From the NCBI RefSeq assembly GCF_000150955.2, contig NC_011678.1:329518-393517 (forward strand): a stretch of 64,000 bases of DNA. The letters run 5' to 3'. Positions 21,102 through 31,389 of this stretch are shown here, piece after piece. Each line of letters starts with the position of its first letter. Position 1 is the first letter of the stretch. The notes beneath the pieces are model-generated. The model ran no database searches and was not told the origin of the DNA. It saw only the letters and a list, made by a program, of their open reading frames with translations. The DNA is from Phaeodactylum tricornutum CCAP 1055/1. Lineage: Eukaryota; Bacillariophyta; Bacillariophyceae; Surirellales; Neidiaceae. The position numbers and the translations under genes are program-made.

Positions 21102-23647
21102 CTATTCCTCGATATCGAATTGCTTTAACCTCTTTCGTAGAGCAATGATCGGTTTTCGGTCAGCGATCGAGTTAGCGAATCCCTTATTGTGATAGTGCAG
21201 AGAAGGGTAGTATCGGTGTTGCCGAAGCAAATCAGTTCGTGTAACCATACCGACCAGCTTTTTCGTCCCGTCTGCCACAACCGGCATACATCCTACGTCA
21301 TTTTCAAGCAGAATGGATTCAACTTCTGCCATTGTCTTGCTAGCTTCGACGAGCTGCACGTGTTGCAGCATCCAACCCTTGACGGTAGACCCTTTGCGTC
21401 GCTCTTGGGCTACCTTCTGATCGGCCTCGTCCACCACTTCGCCCTTTTCTACCAACTCAAGCTCTCTTCGCAGTCGCTTCTGCTCCTTGTTCCACAAACG
21501 TTGCTTCGCGGCCGCAACTTCCTTGTAGGTGACGAGGCCAATCACATCGTTCTCTTCATTTACTACCGGCAACGCACGAACGTCGTACCGGGTGAACAGA
21601 TCTTCAACTTGATGTTCCGTCATCTCAGGTTGCACGGAAAGAACAGGAGCCGTCATAAAGTCCCCGACGGTGGGTTGCTCGTTCAAACTAGATTCGATCA
21701 ACTCATCGACTAGATCCTGTAAGACATCCGAAGCTTCCGCTTCTTCACCAAGACGCACAGTTGCGGAAGCTGCCTTTGCGTGGCCACCACCACCAAACTT
21801 TTCTAGCAGCTTGTTCAGCTTGACGGATTTGAGATTGACTCCCGCTTTCACTCGGCCAATGATGATCATAGTCGTTGATCCTTTCGACATGAGGGCATCT
21901 CTTTCCAATTGTCTTGTCTCAGCCTGTTCAGAAAATGCAACAAATTCATCGAAGTCAATCTTGCCGTTGCCATCTTTGTCGATAGCTTGAATTAGATCAG
22001 CTACCGCTTCGGGGGAAGCAATCACGCCCGATGAAGCTAGCGCAGCCGTGATTTCATCAACTTCCAAAAAGCCGCTATCATCGTTGTCTTTGCGATCAAA
22101 GGCAGACCGTAAGCGACGCTGTTTAATGTACTCGGGGCCGCCTTTCCAGGCTTCAGCCTCAAATACCTGTGCGTCATTGTTGCTGTTTCCCCCTGGATTG
22201 GCGGAAGACTTATCTTTGGTTAACAAACGGCTTGTCAGTAAACTCCCTGAGCCTTTTCGCTTTCGCCGACGCCCACCAGCTTGGGCTTCGTATACTAACG
22301 CTAGAAGAAAAACGTCACTGCTACTCAACTCCATGGCATCTTGCGTCACGGCAGCCAAGCCGTTTATGAATCCGTCCGCTGATAACAGCACAGTCGACAA
22401 GGTAACGCCATAAATAGCTGTTGAGTTCGTATTGATCAATGCTTGCGTCAAGACACCTTGCTGTTCAGCTGAGAGCGAAGTTTGTGCGTGTTCCGCGATG
22501 GCCACTTGACTGGCGCCCTGCTCCAAGCACCATGCCAGCGCTACAGCATCTCGAGGCGTCGTCGAATCGAAGCAAAGAGAGCCAGTATCAGCATGGACAC
22601 CCAATGCTAACAACGTTGCTTCGGCCTCCGTCAACAAAATTTTCGATTTACGAAGGCTTTCTGAAATAAGCGTGGATACAGAACCAACCTTGTCCACTAC
22701 ATAATCAGTCGCTGGAATATCAAGTCCTGATCGATGTGGTGGTCCACAACCGTTATGCGCTTGGCATGTTTGAGCAAAGGCTCAGCTGGTCCGATACGAT
22801 CCCGTCTCTGCGCATCGACCAGCGCCAACCGATTCAACCCCGATAAGTCTGAAGGTAGTGATTTGAGCGAACGAATTGGAAATAAGTGTTTGTGCAGTGC
22901 CAAGAATCGCTGAACACCAGGATGAGCGCCACGCGGCAAGACCACAAAGGTAGGGACGTCCGACGCTGAATCAAAGGTTTTATTGGCTTCCGCTGTTGAC
23001 GAGGAAGTATCTTGCGCACTCCAGAGTTTGGCGAGACCGACGGCCGACGCTAGTGAATCGAAATCTGCAGTACAGTGTGTCAGCACCACATTAAATCCTG
23101 TTTGCGGCACCACTTTTGCTGGTGCCTCCGTTATTGGATGCTTTTTCGCCGGGGCTTGTTTTACCGGCTGTTCGGTCTGTACGTGACTGTCGATGGATGG
23201 CTGCGTCGAGATGATCAATGGTATTCTTTCGTCACGATCAAATTCAACCACTTTTTGATCTTTCTGTTTGTGTTGTTGGGGTTGCGATACAGCCTTTTCA
23301 AGAACCTGTCCATCGTTGAGTCCTAGCGGTCGTGCTGTGACCATACCCTGCTCATCCGTAATAAGTTCCAGGCCATTGTCTTCTAAAAAGCGAGCCGAAT
23401 ATGTTCCATCGTCCGTCATCATTCGAGCGGTATAGCTTCCAAAGGGAACCTCCTCATGTTCTGTTCTACCTCGCCGCTCCTGCAGGGCCAAAGGGCTTGA
23501 TTTTATTGGCGATCGCGCATGCCGATCATGTGTAAAAGAATCTGCGAAGGACGTGAGCAATACAAGAGTAGCGCTTGCCAAGAGAAAGGCAGGCAGGGTT
23601 TGTGTGGGGGAACGAAAGGGCCGTGCCCTTTGCGGCTTGCAACTCAT
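21102..23647 (-). CDS. DHH phosphoesterase / EF-hand / CBS multidomain protein with one apparent frame break
   Basis: Two adjacent frames form one gene. The 5' part (ATG at 23647) has a signal-anchor and a presumed plastid motif (FADS|FTHDRH), then DHH motif I (VVLTHCTADFDSLASAVGLA), ALVDAQRRDR, and motif III VVDHHIDQD. The 3' part resumes immediately with IPATDYVVDKVGSVSTLISE, a normal continuation of the DHH domain. Next come two EF-hands (loops DNDDSGFLEVDE and DKDGNGKIDFDE), a DHHA1-type GGGGHAKAASAT segment, and two CBS domains, near PTVGDFMTAPVLSV and GWMLQHVQLVEAS. DHH proteins hydrolyse phosphoesters (oligonucleotides, pyrophosphate, cyclic dinucleotides); CBS pairs sense adenosine nucleotides and EF-hands sense calcium. 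The frames are offset by one base within 22714-22723, with no room for an intron. A sequencing or assembly error is the simplest reading; a recent inactivating change is the alternative. Confidence 0.82.
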
Positions 23648-24161
23648 ATTCGGACCACGAAGTTCGCCCTTGCCCCCCAAAAAAGTAGATACTAGAGGGG
23701 TATCAAACGACAAACAGCAAGCAAGGTCAGTCTTAATGTGTGTGCATTTACTTCCTGATGAAAATGCTCCCGAAGATCCTCGTCAATGGTATATCAGATA
23801 AGAATACCAACATGGTTTCGCAGCAGGGGCTACGGGGCGCACCCGCCTTACAAGTTAACAACACAAACTCCCTCGGAAAATAAATCTCTACCACCAAACT
23901 GTTCCACTATCTAATACGACGACATTGGATGTGTCTGTGTGATACAGCTGCACCGTATCATTTGACCCAAAACCATGTCGTCGTTTTGTCTGGTCCAAGA
24001 ATATCATGCACAGTCCACTAACAAAAAATGGAAAACCGCCAAAAAGCCGAGAAACATGGTTAGAGATGGCGGCGACATATGCTTGCGACTTCCCATTGGC
24101 GACATTAATACAAAGCGGACAAGGTAGACGAGAAGACCGTTTCCATTGTAAGAAGACTACA
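23648..24161. other. Intergenic region, DHH protein and agmatine deiminase
   Basis: About 510 bp between divergent starts. The in-frame stretch 24006-24161 may be translated as an N-terminal extension of the downstream enzyme if the first ATG is used. Nothing else was recognised. Confidence 0.45.
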
Positions 24162-25322
24162 ATGAAGGCTTCACAGTCTCTTTCGCGAATTCGAATGCCT
24201 GCGGAGTGGGAACGGCACGCCGCGTGCTTAATTTTATTTCCTCACAATGCTGCAACCTTTCGACTCTCGTTGGCCCAGCCTCAAGTCTTAAGAGTAGCGC
24301 GAACGATTGCCACCGTCGGCCAAGAGCCTGTGATATTGTTCGCCAATGATGAAATGGAAACATTCCGGTTACGTGAATTGCTGAAGCTGGACGAAAATAT
24401 CCGGGTCTTGACTTGTCCCAGCAACGATACTTGGGCTCGTGATACGGCTCCGACTTTCGTCACTCTAAACGATGGCGACGGGCAAAACAATGAGTTATTG
24501 CTCAGAGGTTTGGACTGGGATTTCAATGCCTACGGAGGTGCCGAGGAAGGATGTTACTGGCCCTGCTGTCTTGATCAGAAAGTTGCGGCAACAATGTGCC
24601 GACAAATAAGTGACGTAGGAATTTTGGCGGAGCCGATTGAGTCGCTCCCGATTTCCTTGGTGCTAGAAGGAGGATCCATCCATACCGATGGTGAAGGAAC
24701 TATTTTGACAACCAGAGAATGCCTTTTGAATAACAACCGGAACCCCAGCATGTCGCGGCAAGAAATCGAGGAAATCATTTTATGTAACACGGGCTGTACA
24801 AAGATGATTTGGCTAAGCGATGGGCTGGCCAACGACGATGATACGAACGGCCACGTCGACAACTTTGCCTGCTTTATCAGACCAGGACACGTTTTGTTGG
24901 CTTGGACGGATGATGAAGTTTATGACACCGAAAATTACGTCCGATGCCGCGCCGCTCTGCAAATATTACAGAAGGAGCGAGACGCCCGTGAACGCAACTT
25001 GACGGTGGACAAATTATACCTACCGACGCCAATGACGTACTCCCAAGAAGTAGTTGATTCTCTCAATTCTTGTATATCTGGTCCAAATATCGCTGCTAGA
25101 CATGCTGGTGAGAGACTTGCTGCTTCTTACATCAACTTTTATATTGCGAACGGTGCCGTAATTGTTCCTCAATTTGATGACGATGTTTATGATTCCAAGG
25201 CTATCGAGACTCTTGAGGAACTCTTCCCTGCGCATAAAGTAGTCGGTGTTTCCAGTAAAGAAATTCTTATTGGCGGTGGGAATATTCACTGCATCACACA
25301 ACAAGTTCCTTCACTACTTTAG
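24162..25322 (+). CDS. aguA: Agmatine deiminase (agmatine iminohydrolase)
   Basis: A 386-residue protein of the PAD-type guanidino-group hydrolases. It converts agmatine to N-carbamoylputrescine plus ammonia, a step of the plant/bacterial route to putrescine. Motifs in order: RMPAEWERHAACLILFPHN (entry loop), NDTWARDTAPTF (substrate Asp), LVLEGGSIHTDGEGT, NGHVDNFACF (catalytic His/Asp), and GGGNIHCITQQ with the nucleophilic Cys near the C-terminus. The start at 24162 gives the usual family length; an earlier ATG at 24006 would add 52 residues of polar sequence without a clear targeting signal. The protein looks cytosolic. Confidence 0.93.
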   Translation: MKASQSLSRIRMPAEWERHAACLILFPHNAATFRLSLAQPQVLRVARTIATVGQEPVILFANDEMETFRLRELLKLDENIRVLTCPSNDTWARDTAPTFVTLNDGDGQNNELLLRGLDWDFNAYGGAEEGCYWPCCLDQKVAATMCRQISDVGILAEPIESLPISLVLEGGSIHTDGEGTILTTRECLLNNNRNPSMSRQEIEEIILCNTGCTKMIWLSDGLANDDDTNGHVDNFACFIRPGHVLLAWTDDEVYDTENYVRCRAALQILQKERDARERNLTVDKLYLPTPMTYSQEVVDSLNSCISGPNIAARHAGERLAASYINFYIANGAVIVPQFDDDVYDSKAIETLEELFPAHKVVGVSSKEILIGGGNIHCITQQVPSLL

Positions 25323-25436
25323 TCCGCAACTAATTGTAAGATAGTCCTTGTGAAGGTAGTCTAATTTTACAAAGTGTAGTACGGTGAACGAGGATTGGCT
25401 CTCACGGCGGGCTGTGGCTGTGTGACAAGGAACTAT

Positions 25437-27257
25437 TTATTCAAACTTGCTGCTCAACTTCTTGATTTCACCAACAGATGGCTTCTCAGAACGCTCGTCC
25501 TCAAAAATCTCCTTGAACAGAGCTTCGTCTTCCGAGTCGAGTACCGGAACGGAATTCTTCTCTACAGAAAATTTACCTTCCAATTCTTCTTCAAGAAGCT
25601 GCTGGTCTTTCTCTAAAGCTTCCAGATTAGCCGATGCGCTTTCAGTGATCTGAAAGGATCCTGTTTTGGCTTCTTCGGGAATTTCACCTAGAACACGCCG
25701 TCCCGCGAAACGGGCTACACGGCCAACCGTGTTCGACAAAACACCCCCAACAACACGGTCGGCGACCATGACAGCCTTTTTCCGCTTTGAAATCTTGGGC
25801 CTTTCAAGAACAATTCCTGGACGTCCAAGCTCCCGCATTCGCTTGAGTTCCTCACGTTGAACCATTCCTTTCGTGACAGCGCTAATCACATTGAGTGTAG
25901 GACATGGACTCGTGATAGCCTTCAGGTCAGGCCATTCCGCCCCGGTGATGTCCGTTGAGTACTTGAAAAGATTTAAGGCAGTCTCAACGTCCAGAACTTT
26001 CCCGGACTGGTCGTTTTCAAAAATAGAATCCCAGCCACCTCCGGCACCACCACCGCCGGAAATCTGACCTCCTTTTTCGATTGCTTCTACCCCACGTCCT
26101 TCACGAGGTCCACCATTCCACGACCAGTAAACGCCCGACTTGGAGCATCGGGGATCATGGGCTACCTGAAAGAGACGTTGCCCGGCTTCGTGCTCTCCAA
26201 CGTATCCTCCTACAACGTACATTAACCAGTGAGTTGCGACGCTTCCTTGCAATTGTGATATAAGTAACGGAAACTTTCACGTACCCGTAATAAACTTCAT
26301 AAAGATGGGAAAGTATTTACGGAACCACGGGCGCTTTTCACGGAATAGTGGTGATTCGGCAATGCAACCAGGGTACATCGAGGCAAATGAAATACCGGTC
26401 AATTTGTTGTATTTGGTGTGGAGAAAATTGGCCATCATCATTAGGCAGAGCTTGCTATCTTTGTACGCCTTCGCACCAATAAAGCCATAGCCGTCAGCCA
26501 TTTCGATAGGATTCTTGAAACCTTGCTTCAGGCCTTCGAGTTCGTGCAGATCGGCAATAGGGTACACGCCACCACCACCAACGGTGTTGTCATTTCCCGT
26601 GACACTGCCAACCATAATGACTCGAGGATCGGGAGATTCCATCATTGACTTCATCATGGTGCTTATCATTAAAAAGTGCGACAAAAAGTTAATTTGCATG
26701 GTCTGTTCGTGATTGTCGAGACTCCACTTGGCGTGCTCAAGGGAAGGTTGGTAGACCCCGGCATTGCAGATTAGACGGTCGATAGGCTTGCTCATGCGAA
26801 ATTCTTCTACGTTTTCGCAAAAGCTGCGAACAGATTCGAATGAATTTAACTCACAGTACATGGGAGTGAAGTTTTCCAAATCAAACCCATCAACTTCCGC
26901 CACCGCTTCCATTTTGTCCAGATCTCGGACTGCACCGATTACGTGGTATTCGCCAGTACGAAGGAGAGCCATGGCGGTCTTACGACCAAGTCCCGATGAG
27001 GCACCGGTGAGAATAGCCAGCTCTAAAGAATGAGATAGAAAATATCGGGAATGATCGTAAGTCAAAGTTTACTAGCCAAGAGTTGTGTAATGTTCGACTG
27101 CGACAAACACCCGTTGGTTTTTACACTTACTTTTGTCCCCAAACTTGTCCTTGACCGCTTCTTCATAAGGATCATGAACCGGCATCTTCCAGTTTTTCAT
27201 AAACTGGAAAGCCCCGGTGCTTGACAAGCACACGGTGAGTAAAAAAAGGATCTTCAT
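25437..27257 (-). CDS. POR: Light-dependent protochlorophyllide oxidoreductase (POR), with C-terminal extension
   Basis: Three exons: complement 27257-27131, 27022-26285 and 26209-25437, with introns of 108 bp (27130-27023, GTAAGT...TTTAG) and 75 bp (26284-26210, GTACGT...TTGTAG). All join in frame to 545 residues. POR reduces ring D of protochlorophyllide with NADPH and light. The N-terminus is a signal peptide with A-F motif (TGA|FQFMKNW) for plastid import. SDR features follow: TGASSGLGRKTA, ICNAGVYQPS, the catalytic YKDSK in GAKAYKDSK, YPGCIAESPLFRE with the conserved Cys, and the GVYWSWN near the normal end. About 170 further residues form an extra domain, basic in the middle (RKKAVMVADR) and acidic/helical at the end. 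Plant POR precursors are about 400 residues. The gene is divergent from the ferredoxin-like gene. Confidence 0.92.
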
Positions 27258-27857
27258 GGTTACCGTCGGCTTTTTGACACCCTCGATACTCTCAGGTAAC
27301 TGTGTGAAGGAATACAAGGAACAAACAACCGATCCATCACGAAAATCCATCAAAAAAGGATTCAATTTGCGCTCATTTCCCGTTGGTTGGTTGAACTTCT
27401 GTCGAAGATATGCAGCCATCTGCTCTACACACCCGGAAATAATTTGTAGTTATATAGGTAGGTAGGTAATGCGAAGGACATCAATCTTCTTCACTATTCT
27501 CTGTGAAAATCGTGTCTTTATTGTGCAGGCGATTGCGACATTCCTCCCCGCTGATGACGTCATGGTTTCCTTAGCTACGCATTCTGGTGGAAGCCATCAA
27601 CAGCCTCGTTTGCTCGTCTCTCGATCTTTGCCATGTCTGCCGCAACAACCCATGGGTGGTGCACATTCTCTGTGGAACAAAGTTGGGTCGAACAGAGCAG
27701 ACAGAGATCTATTGACTGTCACGATCTCGTACAACGGCTCTCACATCCTCTTCTGCTTGAATATTTGGCGCTAGGTTCCGTCCCACGAGCTCTCTTGACA
27801 AGCGAAGCTAGCCGATTAGTTTGCACTTGCAATTGGAATTATTTGCTCTCAACCACA
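27258..27857. other. Shared divergent promoter of POR and ferredoxin-like gene
   Basis: Six hundred bases between the two ATGs, with a CRE palindrome near the middle and a short (TAGG)3 tract around 27459-27470. The upstream reading frames on both strands are open in part but begin without family-like sequence, so they are taken as 5' UTR. Confidence 0.55.
27555..27562. promoter_or_regulatory. CRE palindrome TGACGTCA between POR and ferredoxin-like gene
   Basis: A perfect CRE about 300 bp from each start codon. In P. tricornutum, CRE-type sites are tied to CO2/cAMP and light-responsive bZIP control. Coordinated control of the two plastid genes is inference. Confidence 0.4.
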
Positions 27858-28565
27858 ATGAATGCACGTCGTACACTCGCTTTTACTTTAGCCTTGCTCT
27901 TCGACGCTTCGGCAGTTGGAGCGTTTACATCTCTCTTGACAACCTTCAAAACGAGCCGTATCTCTATCACTTATTTGCCGGCCACAGTCAAACCTGCGCC
28001 AAAAAACAAGGGATACGAACCCAAATGGAAGAAGAAGGAGACTTTGGCCGACCAAAATGGGGGCATCAAAGATTTCAAGCAAATCGGGCTCAAGGGAAAC
28101 GTCCCGGTTATATTCAAGCAAGGCAACGAGACCCGCGCGACCGTCGCCTTGGCAGGGCAGCCACTTCGCGATGTCGCGACCCAAGCCGATCAATTTATCA
28201 AGTACGGATGTGGCAAAGGGGAATGCGGCACCTGCGAATGCCTCGTCAATGGACAATGGATTCGACCTTGTCAAACCAATGTACCCGGAAATTTGGCCCC
28301 GGGTGAAGAGTACGTTGTTCAGGTGAAGGAAGTCAAGAACAAGGCAGTTAGCTCCGGAAAGTTTTATTCTTTTCGATCTTTTATCATGGGATTCTACAAT
28401 AATTTGCTCGGCATGGTTGGGTTCGTCAAATACCGTCGAGCAGCTAAGAAGAATTGGCTAGAGCGACAAGAGTACGAGGACTTGATTCGGCAAAAGACAA
28501 TGCAAAAGAAGATAGCGAGAGAAAGATCTGTCGAGGAGGACAAAAACAACAAATTGTCTCCTTGA
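27858..28565 (+). CDS. Plastid-targeted 2Fe-2S ferredoxin-like protein with C-terminal tail
   Basis: A 235-residue protein. The N-terminus has a signal peptide and A-F motif (AVGA|FTSLLTTF), indicating the plastid. Residues of about 85-155 form a ferredoxin-type beta-grasp domain with cluster ligands in KYGCGKGECGTCECLVNGQW and a final Cys in IRPCQTNV. The first three Cys have the plant-ferredoxin spacing (C-x4-C-x2-C), but the fourth is much closer (about 12 residues, against about 29 in PetF). This is therefore not a normal photosynthetic ferredoxin; similar short forms occur in plant-type ferredoxin-like proteins. A basic, helical tail of about 80 residues follows (LGMVGFVKYRRAAKKNWLER). 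Upstream in-frame sequence from 27633 lacks an ATG-led conserved segment. Confidence 0.85.
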   Translation: MNARRTLAFTLALLFDASAVGAFTSLLTTFKTSRISITYLPATVKPAPKNKGYEPKWKKKETLADQNGGIKDFKQIGLKGNVPVIFKQGNETRATVALAGQPLRDVATQADQFIKYGCGKGECGTCECLVNGQWIRPCQTNVPGNLAPGEEYVVQVKEVKNKAVSSGKFYSFRSFIMGFYNNLLGMVGFVKYRRAAKKNWLERQEYEDLIRQKTMQKKIARERSVEEDKNNKLSP

Positions 28566-28764
28566 CCTCATCTTCACTGATGCCACTAGGTTGTCAAGTG
28601 TTCATAAATACTGCACCGAAGTATAGTATCCATGGCAATAGCTAGGGAATGTTGAAAAATATTTTACAAGCCTTTTCAGTCTGAAATTGAATGAGCTTTC
28701 TGCAATAGTGAACAAGTGGGGACGGCTGGGATCGTGAGACGCTGCCTTGAGTTGAATGCATTTG

Positions 28765-29475
28765 CTAACTTTGGGCCATAGATCTCACAATCTCCCATTC
28801 GTCTTCGTCCATTGAAGATGCGAGCAAATCAGTCATGTCGGAACTTCGTAGAGTGTCAAATGCGTGGCTTTGTTCTTCCGAAGCAGTCTTACTGTAGTTC
28901 CGACTTAAAGCAATCGGTGTGATATCATGGTAGTCGGCAAGATCGTCTGTCCCTTGCTGGTGACGTAGAAGCTCTTGCTGCCGCTGAACTATGTTAGACA
29001 ATGCAGGGAACTGTGTTGTCACTGTATCTCGATCGGGCTGAGGGAATACAGAGGAAGAGGGAATTACAATGACATTCGAATCGCCACTCACTGGACTGCT
29101 CTCGCGAGAAGACTGCTTAGCCGCAAAACGGAGTGCATGGCTGACCTTGTCTCGTGCAGCACCGAAGGAGATTTCATGCCATTCGCCCCCTTTTAAGGTG
29201 AGAAACCGAGCATGGTAAATCTCCTTCATATTTTGCACAATCTCTTGCGTCATATCCATCTTTTCTTGCTTCAATTGAGCGGTTCCATAACGATGAGCTG
29301 ATGCTTCAATCAATTGACGAAAAACTTGGTTGCCAGGGTGCCGTCCGTAGGTCTTGTCTTTCCCACAAAGCACATCATTGGGCGTTATGGTTGTTGCCTC
29401 CATTGTCGGTTGGCGTCCGTGTGGAATGAACGCCGGAAACATCGTCGTCGATCTATCCGCGCAGGAAAAAGTCAT
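28765..29475 (-). CDS. DUF6824 domain protein
   Basis: A 236-residue protein with an N-terminal domain (about residues 30-120) of the pattern NDVLCGKDKTYGRHPGNQVF, then a Lys-rich helix, EIYHARFLTLKGGEWHEI, and ending AARDKVSHALRFAAK. This is the DUF6824 signature (NDVL.G...H.GN..F ... GGRFL...W.E....A..K..QALR), which is greatly expanded in diatoms. Its function is unknown; a nuclear or DNA-related role is often suspected because of the basic helices, but nothing here proves it. The C-terminal half is Ser/Gln-rich and disordered, with an acidic end. The alternative start at the second or third Met would remove only unconserved residues. Confidence 0.85.
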   Translation of the reverse strand: MTFSCADRSTTMFPAFIPHGRQPTMEATTITPNDVLCGKDKTYGRHPGNQVFRQLIEASAHRYGTAQLKQEKMDMTQEIVQNMKEIYHARFLTLKGGEWHEISFGAARDKVSHALRFAAKQSSRESSPVSGDSNVIVIPSSSVFPQPDRDTVTTQFPALSNIVQRQQELLRHQQGTDDLADYHDITPIALSRNYSKTASEEQSHAFDTLRSSDMTDLLASSMDEDEWEIVRSMAQS

Positions 29476-30771
29476 ATATAATCAAAATGATATTAGTTTA
29501 TGCAATGTCGGGGTGTTTTCAAATTTGACACGATTCCCGGAGGCCACAACGCCAAACCTAAGCCACGTGATGATATATGTATATAACAGACAATCAAGCC
29601 ATTTACAATTATTATTATATAGTGTTCAGAAACGCTGACGTACATCTAGGAAAGAGAAAACATCCTCAAAAGCACGGCTGCGAAATTGGATTTCGATTGC
29701 TGTGAGACATTCCAGTTTCTTTGGTTTCATTCACTGTCAACATCTCTGCGTACGTCCTCACAAGAGATCGAGACAGAAAATTGGAAAAGTGCATAGCGTT
29801 TTATAAAAAAGATGAAAATAGTATATATACCATTATCCAATCAAGAAACATCTTGTGAGGGGTTTACTGTTAGCCCGAAAATTAGTCCATGTGAAGAACA
29901 CTGACTTTACTCCTGAGGCTTCACTGCTGTAATGTAGCTGTAAGGTCATGGATTGGCTCCAATCCTGGTTGGCCGACATCAATCCGTTTCATGGCGCAAT
30001 CATCTCTAATACAGAAAATCTCCTAATCTCGGTGATCCAATTTTTGACCCTCTGAGAAATAGCTTGCAGTCAGAGAAACGAGACGTATAAGAAGTTGGGA
30101 AGAAGGCTCTGCTTCACATGAGTTCTTGTTTGGTTTTTAATTTATCGTAGCCTTATTGTCAACTTTTGATGAGCACTTTTGAGTATTGCCTGATTTGCAG
30201 CAAATCATTAAGCATGGCCGATTATATCACGAGTAAGAGTATTTGGAAGTTCTTGCCAATTGACCTTCTCCTGTTTGAGAAAATGACCACAATATTCCGT
30301 TCTGACAGGCTGAGCGACCTTGAACCAATTTACGTCAATTTCTTTTCAACTCATTGTCGAGCTATAACTCAAATACTTCTCATGGTATGAGAGAAGTCTG
30401 ATGAGTTTTCACCTTGTTATTTTAATAAAGGTAGTCCAGTGGCCAAAGTGATTAGCGGGGCAGCAAATGCCACAAACTTGAAAAATAATCTAACGTTGCT
30501 GATTTGCAAGAAAGTGGTTGCTCTCCGTAGCGTCCGTTAAACCTAAAAAGGCGTAAACAAATGTGTTAGAACGAGGAGTAGGACTTTTCATTAGCATCCT
30601 GGGCAGAAACTCTGCAAACAAAAACGAGTCAACCTTAGCGCTATCGTTCATGTTCGAACGACCTATCATTGTGTATTTTACAGGAATTCATCACTCTCGA
30701 TATCTGCTGCATCCAAAGGATTGGGCTGCTTCTAGATACGTACCATTCATGCCGGTGAACGTTTCGGCTTT
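29476..30771. other. Non-coding stretch of 1.3 kb
   Basis: AT-rich with many stops in all frames. Short ORFs lack features. I see no repeat, RNA gene or mobile element in it. Confidence 0.5.
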
Positions 30772-31389
30772 TCACTTATCGTATTGTGATCGCCGTTGCT
30801 TCGTGTGGGGGGTTGTGATCGATAGAAGAGTCCCTGTGATAATCAGGAATCGTCGACGCCTCCTTCCGTCCACGGATCTCAATATCTGCCCCCAAATCCA
30901 ATCCCAAATCCAAATTAGTTGGGAGAGGCCATCGTCGTAGTGTGGAACAGTAGCCACGATTACCTGCGCCAAATGCAACAGCGCGTCGGCGAGGGCCAGC
31001 ATGGGGATAAATAGAAGAGTGGGAGGCATGATGATAACCATGACCAGCGTTGGTATTCCCCACCGTGTGTGTCGTATTCGGTGAACAACGCTGACGAATC
31101 GATGAAATACAGACTGTATACTTATCACAATCCAATGATGGTCATGACGTTGGTTGTCCAGTCGGGTTTTGGAAAGTAAATTTGGTGTAATGGAACCCTT
31201 AGTCCAAGTATCGTCACCTCGAAATGAGGAAGTTAAAGGCGATGACTGCATCTGGGATGGGTAACTGTCATCGCTGGGATCTTGGTCTTCCTTCATCGTC
31301 AGAAATTTTTGGTCCGGAGGTTCGCTGCGGGTAGTGAGATTGAAGAAAAATGGAACAATAGAAAGACAATACACCAGCGAACCTACCAT
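30772..31389 (-). CDS. Hypothetical membrane protein (205 aa)
   Basis: An ORF with an ATG and two hydrophobic regions: residues 1-18 (possible signal anchor, LVYCLSIVPFFF) and about 110-145 (IPTLVMVIIMPPTLLFIPML then ALADALLHLAQVIVA). The last part is basic, with RRRRRFLI. No family was recognised. Flanking non-coding DNA and the lack of conservation data make it uncertain whether it is expressed. Confidence 0.5.
   Translation of the reverse strand: MVGSLVYCLSIVPFFFNLTTRSEPPDQKFLTMKEDQDPSDDSYPSQMQSSPLTSSFRGDDTWTKGSITPNLLSKTRLDNQRHDHHWIVISIQSVFHRFVSVVHRIRHTRWGIPTLVMVIIMPPTLLFIPMLALADALLHLAQVIVATVPHYDDGLSQLIWIWDWIWGQILRSVDGRRRRRFLIITGTLLSITTPHTKQRRSQYDK

Noticed and set aside
24006-24161. Longer N-terminus of agmatine deiminase
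   Set aside because: It adds 52 residues with no targeting signal; the ATG at 24162 gives the family length. It cannot be excluded.
25437-27065. Two or three separate short genes on the minus strand
   Set aside because: They join in frame through GT-AG introns into one POR with conserved motifs crossing the junctions.
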